From Brevundimonas subvibrioides (lineage in GTDB: Bacteria > Pseudomonadota > Alphaproteobacteria > Caulobacterales > Caulobacteraceae): a stretch of DNA of 64,000 nucleotides. The translations under genes and the position numbers were made by a program. The notes below the pieces were generated by a model. The model was not told the origin of the DNA and did not search any database. It worked only from the letters and a program-made list of their open reading frames with translations. This document shows, one piece after another, positions 8,549 to 18,169 of this stretch (the first letter of the stretch is position 1; each line of letters opens with the position of its first letter). The DNA lies in the NCBI GenBank assembly GCA_002280475.1, contig NCEB01000001.1, positions 1-64,000 of the forward strand, read 5' to 3'.

Positions 8549-9262
8549 ATGAGCGCCGTGATCGCCCGCGAGATCGACATGGCCTTCGGCTCGAACGGCC
8601 TGAAGACCCAGGTCCTGTTCGACGTGGACCTGGAGGTCGCGTCCGGAGAGCTGACCATGCTGGTCGGGCCCTCCGGCTGCGGCAAGACCACCCTACTGTC
8701 GATCCTGTCGGGCACGCTGAAGCCCACCGGCGGCGAGGTCGAGGTGATGGGCAATGTCATCACCCGCATGAAGGATTCCGAAAAGGTCATCCTGCGTCGC
8801 CGCCGGATCGGCTTCATCTTCCAGCAGTACAACCTGCTGCCCGCCCTGACGGCCGCCGAGAACGCGGCCATGGCTCTGGTCGCCGACGGCATGCCGCTGA
8901 AGGTCGCCGCCGAGAAGGCCCGTGTGGTGCTCGAGACACTGGGCATGGGACCGCACGCCGACAAGCTGCCGCGCCAGTTGTCGGGCGGCCAGCAGCAGCG
9001 CGTCGCCATCGCCCGCGCCATCGTCCACGAGCCGGACCTGGTCGTTTGCGACGAGCCCACGGCGGCGCTGGACGCCGAGACCGGCCGGCAGGTCATGGAA
9101 CTGCTGAAGGACGCCGCCGGGGGACCCGGCCGGGCCGTCCTGGTCGTGACCCACGACAACCGCATCTACCGCTACGCCGACCGGATCGTCGCCATGGAAG
9201 ACGGACGGATCGTCGGAGACAGCCGCCTAGGAACACTCCCGGAGGGACTTCATGCCCACTAG
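8549..9262 (+). CDS. ABC transporter ATP-binding protein (DevA/LolD-like)
   Basis: 237 residues. Walker A GPSGCGKTT near residue 40, Q-loop FIFQQYNLLPALT, signature LSGGQQQRVAIARA, Walker B LVVCDEPTAALD and the H-loop VVTHD are all intact. It energises the preceding FtsX-like permease. The 3' end overlaps the membrane-fusion gene by 11 bases. Confidence 0.95.
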   Translation: MSAVIAREIDMAFGSNGLKTQVLFDVDLEVASGELTMLVGPSGCGKTTLLSILSGTLKPTGGEVEVMGNVITRMKDSEKVILRRRRIGFIFQQYNLLPALTAAENAAMALVADGMPLKVAAEKARVVLETLGMGPHADKLPRQLSGGQQQRVAIARAIVHEPDLVVCDEPTAALDAETGRQVMELLKDAAGGPGRAVLVVTHDNRIYRYADRIVAMEDGRIVGDSRLGTLPEGLHAH

Positions 9263-10238
9263 CCGCCGCCAGCAGATTCAGCGCCTGATCCTGCCCGCCG
9301 TCGCCGGCGGATGCCTGATCTTCGCCATCAGCGCCGTGATCCGGCCCGAGCGCACCCGCGCCGATCCGCCCGCCACGCCGCCGACCGCCGCCTATGCCTC
9401 GACCGTCGCGGGCATCGGGACGATCGAGCCCCAGTCCGAACTGATCGCCGTCGCCGCCGAGGTGCCGGGCGTGATCCGCAGCGTCCTGGTCCAGCCCGGC
9501 GACCGGGTCGCGCAGGGCCAGCCCCTGTTCCGCCTCGACTCCCGCGCCGCCCAGGCCGCCGTCGCCACGGCTCAGGCGGACGCCGCCTCCGCCCAGGCCG
9601 CCGCGCGTCAGGCCGAGGTGGCCCTGGCCGACGAGCGTCAGCGGCTCTCGCTGTTCGAGGCGGTCGATGATCCGAGGGCCCTGTCCGGCGACGAACTCGA
9701 GCGCCGCCGCTTCGCCGTCCGTCGTGCCGAGGCCGCCCTGGCTCAGGCCCGGGCCAGCGCTGCCGCCGCCCGCGCTCAGGCCCAGGCCCGACGCGTCGAT
9801 CTGGACCGGTTGACGGTCGCCGCGCCCATTGCCGGGCGCATCTTCCGCGTCGATGTCCGGCCCGGCGAATACGCCCCGGCCGGTCCGGCCTCCCAGCCCC
9901 TGATCGCCATGGGCGAGGACGCCCGGCTGCATGTCCGGGCCGAGTTCGACGAGGCCGATGCGGGTCGCCTGACCCGCTCGGGCCGAGCCTACGGGACCCT
10001 GCGCGGTCAGGCCGAGCGGCGCATCCCGTTGACGCTGGTCCGCATCGAGCCACAGGTGGTCGAGAAGCGCGCCCTGTCCGGCGGGTCCGAGCGCGTGGAC
10101 ACGCGCGTCGTGGAAGTGATCTTTGCCTTCGACCCAGCCGCCGCCCCTGCCTATCTGGGCCAGCGCATGGATGTCTTCGTCGAGGCCGCGCCCTCGGCGA
10201 CGCAGGCGGGGACCCGTCCGGCGGAGCCCGCGCGATGA
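9252..10238 (+). CDS. HlyD/DevB-type periplasmic adaptor (membrane-fusion protein)
   Basis: 328 residues. An N-terminal membrane anchor (LILPAVAGGCLIFAISAVI) is followed by a biotinyl-lipoyl half-motif (VPGVIRSVLVQPGDRVAQGQPLF), a long Ala/Glu/Arg-rich alpha-hairpin with coiled-coil character around residues 95-185, and the second lipoyl half (DRLTVAAPIAGRIFRVDVRPGEY). It bridges the inner-membrane ABC complex and the TolC-like channel encoded next, whose start overlaps by 4 bases. Overlap on both sides indicates one polycistron. Confidence 0.92.
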   Translation: MPTSRRQQIQRLILPAVAGGCLIFAISAVIRPERTRADPPATPPTAAYASTVAGIGTIEPQSELIAVAAEVPGVIRSVLVQPGDRVAQGQPLFRLDSRAAQAAVATAQADAASAQAAARQAEVALADERQRLSLFEAVDDPRALSGDELERRRFAVRRAEAALAQARASAAAARAQAQARRVDLDRLTVAAPIAGRIFRVDVRPGEYAPAGPASQPLIAMGEDARLHVRAEFDEADAGRLTRSGRAYGTLRGQAERRIPLTLVRIEPQVVEKRALSGGSERVDTRVVEVIFAFDPAAAPAYLGQRMDVFVEAAPSATQAGTRPAEPAR

Positions 10239-11605
10239 TCCGCCAGGCCCTGCTCATTACGACGGCGAGCGTCCTCCTGTCGGCCTGCGCGAGCGACGCC
10301 GTGCCGACCCCATCCTCCTTCGCTGCCCCGGCCGCGTGGGACGTCGCCGCCCTGCCCGCCGCCGTTCCCGCTACCGATCGCTGGTGGACCGCCATCGGTG
10401 ACCCGGTGCTCGACGACATCGTGGAACAGGCCGGCGAGGCCTCCGACGTCCGCATCGCCGAGGGCCGTCTGTTCGAGGCGCGGGCGCGTCTTGGTTCCGC
10501 CCGCGCGGCGCTTCGGCCCGAGATCGGCGGACAGGGCACCGCCGAGCGCCAATCGACCGACGATCTGGACCAGGAGACGTTCCAGGCCCTGGTCGCCTTC
10601 AGCCTGAACCCCGACCTGAACGGCGCGATCCGCACCCGCGTCGAGGCCGAACGCCTGCGCGTCGAGGCCGCGGCCGCCCGCGCCGAGGCCGCCCGCCTGG
10701 TCGCCCGGTCGACCGCCGTCCAGCTCTACGCCGCCTATCGCGAGGCCGAGGCGACCGCCGTCGCCGGCGATGAGGCCGTCGCGGCCCTGGAAGGGTCGCT
10801 ATCTCTCGCCGGTACGCGGGAACGGGCGGGCCTGACCTCGGGGCTGGACGCGGCGTCGGCTCGCGCCGCCCTCGCCTCAGCCCGTGCTCGGCCCATCGCG
10901 GCGCGCCAGGCGGCCGACGAGGCCCGGCTGGGTCTGGAGGCCCTGCTCGGCCTCAACCCTGGCAACCTGACTCCGGCCCTGACCCACTCCACCGCCATCG
11001 CGCTGGAGACCCCACCCGTGCGGGCCTTGTCCGCCCCCGCCGCCGTCCTGGCCCGCCGTCCGGACCTCCGAGCCGCCGAACTGGAGCTCTGGGCCGCCGG
11101 GGCCGACGCGAGGGCTGCCCGACGCGACTTCTGGCCGACGCTTTCGCTTGGCGCCGCTCTGGGCGGTCAGGAGATCGATCCGGAGACGCCCTTCACCGCC
11201 TCGGGTTTCCTCAGCCAGATCGCAGGTGGCCTGACCGCGCCGCTGTTCAGTTTCGGCCGCCTGGAGAGCGCTCGCGACGCCGCTGACGCCCGCCGGACCC
11301 AGGCCGAGCTCGCCTTTCGCCAGGCCGCTGTCGATGCCCTGTCTGAAGTCGAGACTGCGCTCGTCGCCCTCGCCGCCGCCGAAGCCCGCGCCGTGACTCT
11401 GGCCGAGGCTGTGGCCGCCGCCGAGGATCAGGCGCGGCTGGCGAACCAGCGCTACCGGGGCGGCGTCTCGCCCTTTCTCGACGTGCTGACCGCCCAACGC
11501 GCCGCCGCCGACGCCCGCGCCGAGGAGGCCGCCGCGCGCGGTCAGGCTCTGACCGCTTACGCCCGTCTTAACGCGGCGGTCGGACTGGGCGGCATGCCGG
11601 GCTGA
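10235..11605 (+). CDS. TolC/NodT-family outer-membrane efflux lipoprotein
   Basis: 456 residues. Type II signal peptide with lipobox LSAC near residue 18, so an outer-membrane lipoprotein of the NodT group. Two repeated outer-membrane-efflux domains rich in Ala and Arg in long helices follow, including the AVLARRPDLRAAELEL motif that marks this family. Last gene of the export operon; it supplies the outer-membrane conduit. Its 3' end lies 33 bases before purL, which is probably an independent unit. Confidence 0.92.
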   Translation: MIRQALLITTASVLLSACASDAVPTPSSFAAPAAWDVAALPAAVPATDRWWTAIGDPVLDDIVEQAGEASDVRIAEGRLFEARARLGSARAALRPEIGGQGTAERQSTDDLDQETFQALVAFSLNPDLNGAIRTRVEAERLRVEAAAARAEAARLVARSTAVQLYAAYREAEATAVAGDEAVAALEGSLSLAGTRERAGLTSGLDAASARAALASARARPIAARQAADEARLGLEALLGLNPGNLTPALTHSTAIALETPPVRALSAPAAVLARRPDLRAAELELWAAGADARAARRDFWPTLSLGAALGGQEIDPETPFTASGFLSQIAGGLTAPLFSFGRLESARDAADARRTQAELAFRQAAVDALSEVETALVALAAAEARAVTLAEAVAAAEDQARLANQRYRGGVSPFLDVLTAQRAAADARAEEAAARGQALTAYARLNAAVGLGGMPG

Positions 11606-11638
11606 CAGCGGAACCGTTCATGGCTAGAAGCGCGCCTC

Positions 11639-13778
11639 ATGAGCGCGCCCCAAAAGACCTCCGCCGAACTCGCCGTCGAATGGGGACTGGCCCCCAATGA
11701 GTATCAGGTGATCCTGGACCGGCTGGGACGCGAGCCAAATGCCGTCGAACTGGGTGTCTTCTCGGTGATGTGGTCCGAGCACTGCTCGTACAAGTCCTCG
11801 AAAATCCACCTCGGCAAGTTCCCGACCAAGGGCCCGCGCGTCATCTGCGGGCCGGGCGAGAACGCCGGCGTCATCGACATCGACGACGGCGACGCCTGCA
11901 TCTTCAAGATGGAGTCGCACAACCATCCCTCCTTCATCGAGCCCTATCAGGGCGCGGCGACCGGCGTGGGCGGCATCATGCGCGATGTCTTCACCATGGG
12001 CGCGCGACCCGTGGCCCTGCTGAACGCCCTGCGGTTCGGCGACATCGGGCACGAGAAGACCAAGCGCCTGGTCAAGGGCGTGGTCAGCGGCATCGGCGGC
12101 TACGGCAACTGCGTCGGCGTGCCGACCGTGGCGGGCGAGACCAATTTCCACCGGGGCTACAATGGCAACATCCTGGTCAACGCCATGTGCGTGGGCCTGG
12201 CCCGGGCCGACAGCATCTTCTATTCGGCCGCGCCCGGCGCGGGCATGTCGGTGGTCTATTTCGGCTCCAAGACCGGACGCGACGGCATCCACGGCGCGAC
12301 GATGTCCTCGGCCGAGTTCGACGACGAATCGGACGCCAAACGCCCCACCGTCCAGGTCGGCGACCCCTTCGCCGAGAAGCTGCTGATCGAGGCGACGCTG
12401 GAGTTGATGGCGTCCGGTGCCGTGGCCGCGATTCAGGGGCATCGAGCTGAACATGGACGCCGTGCCCCAGCGCGAAGAGGGCATGACCGCCTATGAAATG
12501 ATGCTGTCGGAAAGCCAGGAGCGGATGCTGGCGGTGCTGAAGCCCGGGCGCGAGGACGACGGCCACCGCATCTTCAAGAAGTGGGGCCTGGACGCCGCCG
12601 TCATCGGCATGACCACCGACACGGGCCGGCTGGTGCTGAACCATCATGGCGAGGTCGTATGCGATGTCCCGCTGGCCCCCCTGTTCGACGATGCGCCCCT
12701 CTATGACCGGCCCTGGCTCCAGCCCGACCTGCACGCGCGGATCGCGCCCGCCGACGTGCCAGCGCCCGAGGTCTGGGAGGACGCGGTGCTGAAGGTGCTG
12801 ACCTGCCCCGACATGGCGTCCAAGCGCTGGATCTGGGAGCAGTACGACCGCCACGTCATGGCCGACACGTTGCAGGACTCGGCCACCGGAGCCGACGCGG
12901 GCGTGGTGCGCGTGCATGGAACCGACAAGGGTCTGGCCGTCACCTCGGACTGCACACCCCGCTATGTCCAGAACGACCCCTATGAAGGCGGCAAACAGGC
13001 GGTGGCCGAGGCCTGGCGCAACCTGACGGCCGTCGGCGCTCGCCCCATCGCCATCACCGACAACCTGAACTTCGGCAACCCCCAGCGGCCCGAGATCATG
13101 GGCCAGATCGTCCGCGCCATCGACGGCATGGCCGAGGCCTGTCGCGCGCTGGACTTCCCGGTCGTGAGCGGGAATGTATCGCTCTACAACGAGACCAACG
13201 GCGTCGCCATTCCGCCGACCCCGACCGTCGGCGGCGTCGGCCTGCTGCCCAATTACGACGTGGTCGCGGGCTTTTCGACCATGGCCGAGGGCGACACCCT
13301 GGTGCTGATCGGCGAGACGGTCGGAGAGCTCGGCGCCTCGATCTATCTGCGCGAGGTGCTGGGCCGCGAGGACGGCGCGCCGCCGCCGGTCGATTTGGCG
13401 CTGGAGCGCCGGACGGGCGATTTCGTGCGCGGCGAGATCGAGGCCGGTCGGCTGACCTGTGTCCACGACCTGTCCGACGGCGGTCTTGTCGGAGCGGCTG
13501 CCGACATGGCGCTGGCATCCGATACCGGCGTCGTGCTGGAGGCGACCAGCGCCGCCCACGCCCACATCCTGCTGTTCGGAGAGGATCAGGCCCGCTATCT
13601 GGTCGCCGTCTCCAACCCGCAAGAGGTCCTCGCCGGTGCCCGCGAGGCCGGCCTGCACGCCTCGGTCGTGGGTCACGCGCGGGGTGACGCCTTCGCCTCG
13701 ACCGACCTGTTCAGCATTCCGCTGAAGCATCTGCGCGAGATGCACGAGGCCTGGATGCCCCGATGGATCGAGGCATGA
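11639..13778 (+). pseudogene. purL: phosphoribosylformylglycinamidine synthase subunit PurL, disrupted by internal deletion/frameshift
   Basis: The PurL sequence runs in one frame from 11639 through codon 266 (SHNHPS and [16 protein letters not shown] motifs intact). It then continues in another frame from 12438 ([11 protein letters not shown]) to the stop at 13778 with all later motifs (SGNVSLYNET, HDLSDGGL). At the junction near 12437 the conserved family segment beginning DMGAAGL, about 20 residues, is absent. The net change corresponds to a loss of about 59 bases, which shifts the frame. Joined, the parts give about 712 residues against roughly 730 expected. Function would be ATP-dependent FGAM synthesis in purine biosynthesis. 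Since purL is normally essential without purines, either the assembly is wrong here or another copy exists. Confidence 0.88.
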
Positions 13779-14140
13779 GGACGACCGCAAGCGCGGCGCT
13801 GCTCCTGTCGGTCCTCGCGCTCGCAGGCTGCGAGGGCGGGGGCGATCCCGTCGACCAGGCCCGGCAAGAGGCCCTGACAGCCAACCGGGCGGCGGCCCAT
13901 CCGATCGATCCGGCCATGCTCGCCGATGCCGAAGCGCCGCCGGCGGCATCGGCGCGGTCGGTGGGCGATCAGGCGTTCGTCGTCGCGATGATCGACCAGC
14001 ATCGCGAAACGATCGTCGCCGCAGAGGCAGCGCTCTCTCAATCCTCGGACCCCGAGATCCAGCGCCTGGCGCGCTCCATCATCGACGCCCGGTCGCGCGA
14101 GATCACCGAGCTCCAGACATGGAAACCGGCCGCCCGCTGA
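13775..14140 (+). CDS. DUF305-like small lipoprotein
   Basis: 121 residues. Type II signal peptide with lipobox LAGC near residue 18, then a helical C-terminal domain with IDQHRETIVAAEAAL and RLARSIIDARSREITELQTW. This resembles DUF305, a ferritin-like four-helix module often linked to metal stress, although the usual HH pair reads HR here. Its start overlaps the purL stop by 4 bases (ATGA). Function unknown; envelope location is predicted from the lipobox. Confidence 0.75.
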   Translation: MRTTASAALLLSVLALAGCEGGGDPVDQARQEALTANRAAAHPIDPAMLADAEAPPAASARSVGDQAFVVAMIDQHRETIVAAEAALSQSSDPEIQRLARSIIDARSREITELQTWKPAAR

Positions 14141-14174
14141 CGCGGACGGCCGGCGGTCCGAACCGACAAGACGA

Positions 14175-14627
14175 TCAGTTCTGCTCGGTGATGTAGAGGG
14201 TCGAAGGACCCGCCTGGCCGACGGCGCCCACCCAGATGTCGTAGGAGCCGCTTTGCGGCGTTCCCCAACGCAGGACGGGATTGAGACCTTCGGAATCATC
14301 GACGCAGTACCAGCGCCCATCCGGAGCGTTGATCACCAGGCTGGTGTCGGTATCCGCATCGACCGCGAAGGTCAGCGGCCACGAACCGGCGCGATAGGTG
14401 AACTCATAGTCCGGTGCCTCGGCGATCATGCCGACGCAGGACCCGCCGATCGACCGGGAAGCGTCGACGCCACCGCCCGAGTAGATGCTGACGGTGATCG
14501 GGTCAGGCGAGAAGCCCGCGTTGTGGCGCGAGCCGCCCGAACTGGCGTTCAGACTCGGGTCCTGAGCCGCGGCGGTTGACGCCGCCGCGACCAGGGCCAA
14601 AGCGCAGACGAGTGATAGAGCGCGCAT
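14175..14627 (-). CDS. secreted protein, tandem paralogue 1
   Basis: 150 residues with a Sec signal peptide ending near AAA-Q. The mature part shares with the neighbouring gene the elements SPDPITVSIYSGG, GGSCVG, TSLVINAPDGRWYC, DDSEGLNPVLRWG and YDIWVGAVG. Two cysteines (CVG and WYC) are conserved between the copies and could form a disulfide. The predicted beta-rich pattern resembles small jelly-roll domains, but I do not recognise a named family. It lies 32 bases downstream of its paralogue, presumably in one transcript. Confidence 0.8.
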   Translation of the reverse strand: MRALSLVCALALVAAASTAAAQDPSLNASSGGSRHNAGFSPDPITVSIYSGGGVDASRSIGGSCVGMIAEAPDYEFTYRAGSWPLTFAVDADTDTSLVINAPDGRWYCVDDSEGLNPVLRWGTPQSGSYDIWVGAVGQAGPSTLYITEQN

Positions 14628-14659
14628 GCGGCGTCTCCTGTCTGTGGTGGTAGGACGCC

Positions 14660-15091
14660 CTAGAGCGGGCTCTCGGAGATCAGCAGGGTGCCGCCCGTGG
14701 GCTCGCCCACAGCGCCGACCCAGACGTCGTACTGGCCGCTGGGGGCCGAGCCCCAGGTCAGGACAGGGTTCAGGCCGTTGGAGTCATCGTTGCAGTAATA
14801 CCGGCCATCGGGACCGTTGATGATCAGGCTGGTGTCGCCGCCCGAGACATGGCTGAACGACAGCGCGCCGCCCTGGCTGCGGAAGTTGACGACCACGTCC
14901 GGGCTGCCGGCGATGGAGCCGACGCACGAACCGCCCAGATCGGACGCGTCGTTCGGACCTCCCGAGTAGATGTCGACCTCGACGGGGTCCGGCAGGAAGC
15001 CCGCCGACAGGTTGATGGTCTGCTGGGCCGAGGCCGAGGACGCGCACAGGGCGAGGGCGACAGCCCCGGCCGTAAGAAACAGAGATTTCAT
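14660..15091 (-). CDS. secreted protein, tandem paralogue 2
   Basis: 143 residues with a Sec signal peptide (ALALCASSASA-Q). Shares DPVEVDIYSGG, GGSCVG, TSLIINGPDGRYYC, DDSNGLNPVLTWG and YDVWVGAVG with the adjacent downstream gene, so the pair arose by tandem duplication. Upstream is a roughly 230-base gap shared divergently with the PhoD-type phosphatase. Function not recognised; periplasmic or extracellular by signal peptide. Confidence 0.8.
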   Translation of the reverse strand: MKSLFLTAGAVALALCASSASAQQTINLSAGFLPDPVEVDIYSGGPNDASDLGGSCVGSIAGSPDVVVNFRSQGGALSFSHVSGGDTSLIINGPDGRYYCNDDSNGLNPVLTWGSAPSGQYDVWVGAVGEPTGGTLLISESPL

Positions 15092-15320
15092 GGTTTTTTC
15101 TCCAAAGCGCAGCCCCCGCTGCGTGATCGCACAATGCTCTCCGAAAGCTTTGCCTTACAACCCTCTTGTTTCTGACGACGCCAATCCGGGCAAAAAAGGG
15201 GGCGTCGCGCGACGCCCTGCATCCCAGACGTCGCGACCCGGCTCGGTCGCCGAAGACAAGGGGAACAGGAACTGTCACATGCACCCGCTAAGCGAAGGCG
15301 GAGCAGTCCCAGGAGCGTTC

Positions 15321-16886
15321 ATGTCCCCGATTCTGTCGCGTCGTTCCCTGCTGGTGGGGGTCGGTCTCGGCTCGATGTTGAGCGGCGTCTCCAGCCGCGC
15401 CTCGCTGGCCCAGGCCGTGTTCGAGGACAATCCCTTCCAGCTGGGCGTGGCGGCGGGCGACCCCCTGCCCGACGGCTTCGTCATCTGGACGCGGCTGGCG
15501 CCTCGCCCGCTGGAGCCCGATCACGGCATGCCGTCGCAGCCGATGGCGGTGACCTGGGAGGTCGCGGCCGATCCGAGCTTCGGCACCGTGATCCAGACCG
15601 GAGAGGTCATCGCCCGCCCCGAGCTGGGCCATGCCGTCCACGTCGAGGTCGGCGGGCTGGAACCGGGACGGCCCTACTTCTACCGCTTTATAGCCGGGCG
15701 CGAGCGTTCGGGCGTCGGACGGGCCAAGACCATGCCGGTCACGGGTGCCGCGCTCGACCGGGTCCGTTTCGGCGTCCTGGGCTGCCAGGCCTATGAGAGC
15801 GGCTACTACACCGCCCACAGGAAGATCGCGGCCGAGGAGCTCGACTTCATCTACTGCTATGGCGACTATATCTACGAGGGGCGTGGCAACCGAATTTACG
15901 GCTCAACGACGCCGAATGAAAACCTGCGCGTCCATGTCGGCGGCGAGGTCTACACCGTCACTGACTACCGGCAACGCTATGCCCAGTACAAGATGGACAC
16001 CGACCTGCAGGCGTCGCACGCCTCGGCGGCCTGGTTCACCACCTGGGACGACCACGAGATCGACAACAACTGGGTCTCGGACATCGATCAGGACGGCACC
16101 GATCCGGCCGTCTTCGCCCTGCGCCAGGCGGCGGCGATGCAGGCCTACTATGAGCACATGCCGCTGCGACGCTCTTCGTTCCCGCGTGGGGCCTCGATGC
16201 AGCTGTATCGCCGGGCGGTCTATGGCGACCTTTTGGACCTCAACCTGCTGGACACCCGCCAGTTTCGGACGGACCAGCCCTGCGGCGACCGGTTCAACGC
16301 GGGCTGCGACGGCATCAACGACCGCATGGCCCAGGTTCTGGGCGAGGCGCAGGAAGCCTGGCTGCTGACCAATCTGGATCGGTCCGAGGCGACCTGGAAG
16401 GCTCTGGCCCAGCAGATCATGGTCATGGATCTGGATCGAAACCTCGGCGAGGATTACGGCGTCAATCCCGACAGCTGGGCGGGTTACCGCGTTCCGCGCG
16501 AACGCCTGTTGCGCCACATCCGCGACCGCCGGATCGCGAACACCGTCGTCCTGACCGGCGACGAGCATCAGAACTATGCCGGCGAGCTCTACCTCGACGG
16601 CCGCAATCCCGAAGGGTCGCCGATCGCCACCGAGTTCGTGTCCACCTCGATCAGCTCGGGCGGCGACGGACAGGACCAGCGCGCGGATCAGGAAGCTTTC
16701 CTGGCCGCCAACCCCCAGCTGAAGTTCCGCAACAGCCAGCGCGGCTATGTGCTCTGCGACGTCACGCCCGAGCGGTGGCAGACCGAGTTCAAGGTGCTGG
16801 ACCAGGTCCAGAACCGGAACGGCGTGCTGACGACACGCCAGACAATGGTGGTAGAAGCGGGGAGTGCGCGGCTGGTCGCCGCCTGA
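15321..16886 (+). CDS. PhoD-family alkaline phosphatase/phosphodiesterase
   Basis: 521 residues. A Tat signal (LSRRSLLVGVG) at the N-terminus fits export of a folded metalloenzyme. An N-terminal beta-sandwich domain (residues ~45-140) precedes the metallophosphatase domain with FGVLGCQAYESGYY, IYCYGDYIYE, TWDDHEIDNNW and LTGDEHQNYAGEL, the PhoD metal-binding motifs. Start at 15321 has AGGAG 5 nt upstream; the open frame extends further 5' but without support. Periplasmic phosphate scavenging is expected from the family. No Pho box was recognised upstream. Confidence 0.93.
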   Translation: MSPILSRRSLLVGVGLGSMLSGVSSRASLAQAVFEDNPFQLGVAAGDPLPDGFVIWTRLAPRPLEPDHGMPSQPMAVTWEVAADPSFGTVIQTGEVIARPELGHAVHVEVGGLEPGRPYFYRFIAGRERSGVGRAKTMPVTGAALDRVRFGVLGCQAYESGYYTAHRKIAAEELDFIYCYGDYIYEGRGNRIYGSTTPNENLRVHVGGEVYTVTDYRQRYAQYKMDTDLQASHASAAWFTTWDDHEIDNNWVSDIDQDGTDPAVFALRQAAAMQAYYEHMPLRRSSFPRGASMQLYRRAVYGDLLDLNLLDTRQFRTDQPCGDRFNAGCDGINDRMAQVLGEAQEAWLLTNLDRSEATWKALAQQIMVMDLDRNLGEDYGVNPDSWAGYRVPRERLLRHIRDRRIANTVVLTGDEHQNYAGELYLDGRNPEGSPIATEFVSTSISSGGDGQDQRADQEAFLAANPQLKFRNSQRGYVLCDVTPERWQTEFKVLDQVQNRNGVLTTRQTMVVEAGSARLVAA

Positions 16887-16943
16887 GGCCGAAATAGGCG
16901 CAAGCCGCGTATCGATGTATCCTCCGCGCCGAAGGAGTCCGGC

Positions 16944-17138
16944 ATGCAGTTGGAAGTCGAACGCGAGGATGATGGTCGCTGGATCGCCGAGGCACCGACC
17001 CTGCCCGGCGTCATGGCCTATGGCCAGAGCCGGGAAGAAGCCGTCGCGAAGGTCGAAGCCCTGGTCTTGCGAGTGCTTGCCGATCGCCTCGACAACGGCG
17101 AACGCGCTCCGGAGGTCGATCGGCTCTTCGCCGCGTGA
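16944..17138 (+). CDS. hicB: HicB-family antitoxin (short form)
   Basis: 64 residues with the HicB RNase H-like pattern: a DDGRWIAEAPTLPGVMAYGQSREEA core, then a helix ending in LADRL. No C-terminal DNA-binding domain is present, as in the shortest HicB proteins. GGAG precedes the ATG. It overlaps the toxin start by 4 bases (GTGA), in antitoxin-first order. Because the partner toxin is frameshifted, this may be an orphaned antitoxin. Confidence 0.85.
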   Translation: MQLEVEREDDGRWIAEAPTLPGVMAYGQSREEAVAKVEALVLRVLADRLDNGERAPEVDRLFAA

Positions 17139-17348
17139 GCGTCTGGCCTTCGGTCAAGGCCCGAAGACTGCTCGCAGCCCTCGAACGCATCGGCTGGACT
17201 GAGAAGCGGCGAGCAGGATCGCACCGCGTGCTTGAGCGCGCGGGTTGGGACGATGTCGTGTTCGCCTTTCACGACGCCGATGAAGTCGGACCTCGGATGC
17301 TGGCACGCATATGCCAAACATACGGGGCTGACCCCAGACGACCTTTAG
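17135..17348 (+). pseudogene. hicA: HicA-family toxin, frameshifted near its C-terminus
   Basis: GTG start inside the hicB stop. The HicA dsRBD-like fold is visible: KARRLLAALERIGW, then RRAGSHRVL with the catalytic histidine, then DDVVFAFHDADEVGPRMLARI. The expected ending AKHTGLTPDDL-stop is present in the next frame from 17313 to 17348, so one extra base lies in CGCATATGCC around 17309-17312. Without the shift the frame runs on for hundreds of codons antisense to ymdB, which is not a real protein. The C-terminal helix is lost, so the mRNA-interferase is probably inactive unless this is a sequencing error. Confidence 0.85.
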
Positions 17349-18169
17349 GCCGCGACCGGAATACTCTGACTCAGCCGCCCACCCACCCGGATCGGCTCGA
17401 TGCGCGTCGCCAGCCCCGTCTTGTCGTCGGTCTCGACGTAAACGCCGCACACGGTCGCCGGGCCCGATGCGGGAGAATAGCGCCCGCCGCTGATCCGCGT
17501 CGTGAACCGCCTCAGCGGCTCCTCCTTTTCGTTGCCGATCACGCTGTCATAGTCGCAGCAGCCGCCCGCGTCGGTCTGATAGGCGGTGCCACCGGGCAGG
17601 ATCTGGGCGTCGGCGGTCGGAACGTGGGTGTGGGTGCCGATCACCAGCGACGCGCGGGCGTCGCAGAAATGACCCATGGCCATCTTCTCCGAGGTCGCCT
17701 CGGCGTGCATGTCGACGATCACGGCGTCGGCCACCACACCCAGCGGCGCGGCGTTCAGCTCGCGGTCCACCGCGCTGAAGGGATCGTCGTTCGGGTCCAT
17801 ATGAATGCGGCCCAGGACGTTCATGACCAGCACGGTCTTGCCGGAAGGCGTCTCGAACAGGTTCGCTCCGGCACCCGGCGCATCCATCAGGCGCGGATAG
17901 TTCGCGGGGCGGATCAGTCGCGGTTCACGCACGATATAGGTCAGGGCCTCGCGCTGGTCCCAGGAGTGGTTGCCCAGCGTCAGACAGTCGGCCCCGGCCA
18001 TGAACAGTTCCTTGGCCGTGTTCTCGGTGATGCCGAAGCCGCCGGCGGCGTTCTCGGCATTGACCACGACGAAATCCAGCTTCAGGTCGCGCTTCAGACC
18101 CGGCAGGTGGTCGGTCAAGCCGTCGCGGCCGGACTTGCCGATCACGTCGCCGAAGAATGCCAGTCTCAT
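17345..18169 (-). CDS. YmdB-family metallophosphoesterase
   Basis: 274 residues, normal for the TIGR00282/YmdB family. Metal-ligand motifs are FGDVIGKSG at the N-terminus, NAENAAGG, LGNHSWD and IGTHTHVPTAD. In other bacteria such enzymes hydrolyse 2',3'-cyclic nucleotides and influence biofilm and motility choice; the role here is inferred. The stop overlaps the hicA end tail to tail, and its start overlaps the fau stop by 4 bases, so it is co-transcribed with fau. Confidence 0.93.
   Translation of the reverse strand: MRLAFFGDVIGKSGRDGLTDHLPGLKRDLKLDFVVVNAENAAGGFGITENTAKELFMAGADCLTLGNHSWDQREALTYIVREPRLIRPANYPRLMDAPGAGANLFETPSGKTVLVMNVLGRIHMDPNDDPFSAVDRELNAAPLGVVADAVIVDMHAEATSEKMAMGHFCDARASLVIGTHTHVPTADAQILPGGTAYQTDAGGCCDYDSVIGNEKEEPLRRFTTRISGGRYSPASGPATVCGVYVETDDKTGLATRIEPIRVGGRLSQSIPVAA

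Noticed and set aside
14970-15320. 5' extension of the PhoD-type gene to 14970
   Set aside because: The extension is antisense to a secreted-protein gene; the Tat signal and ribosome site place the start at 15321.
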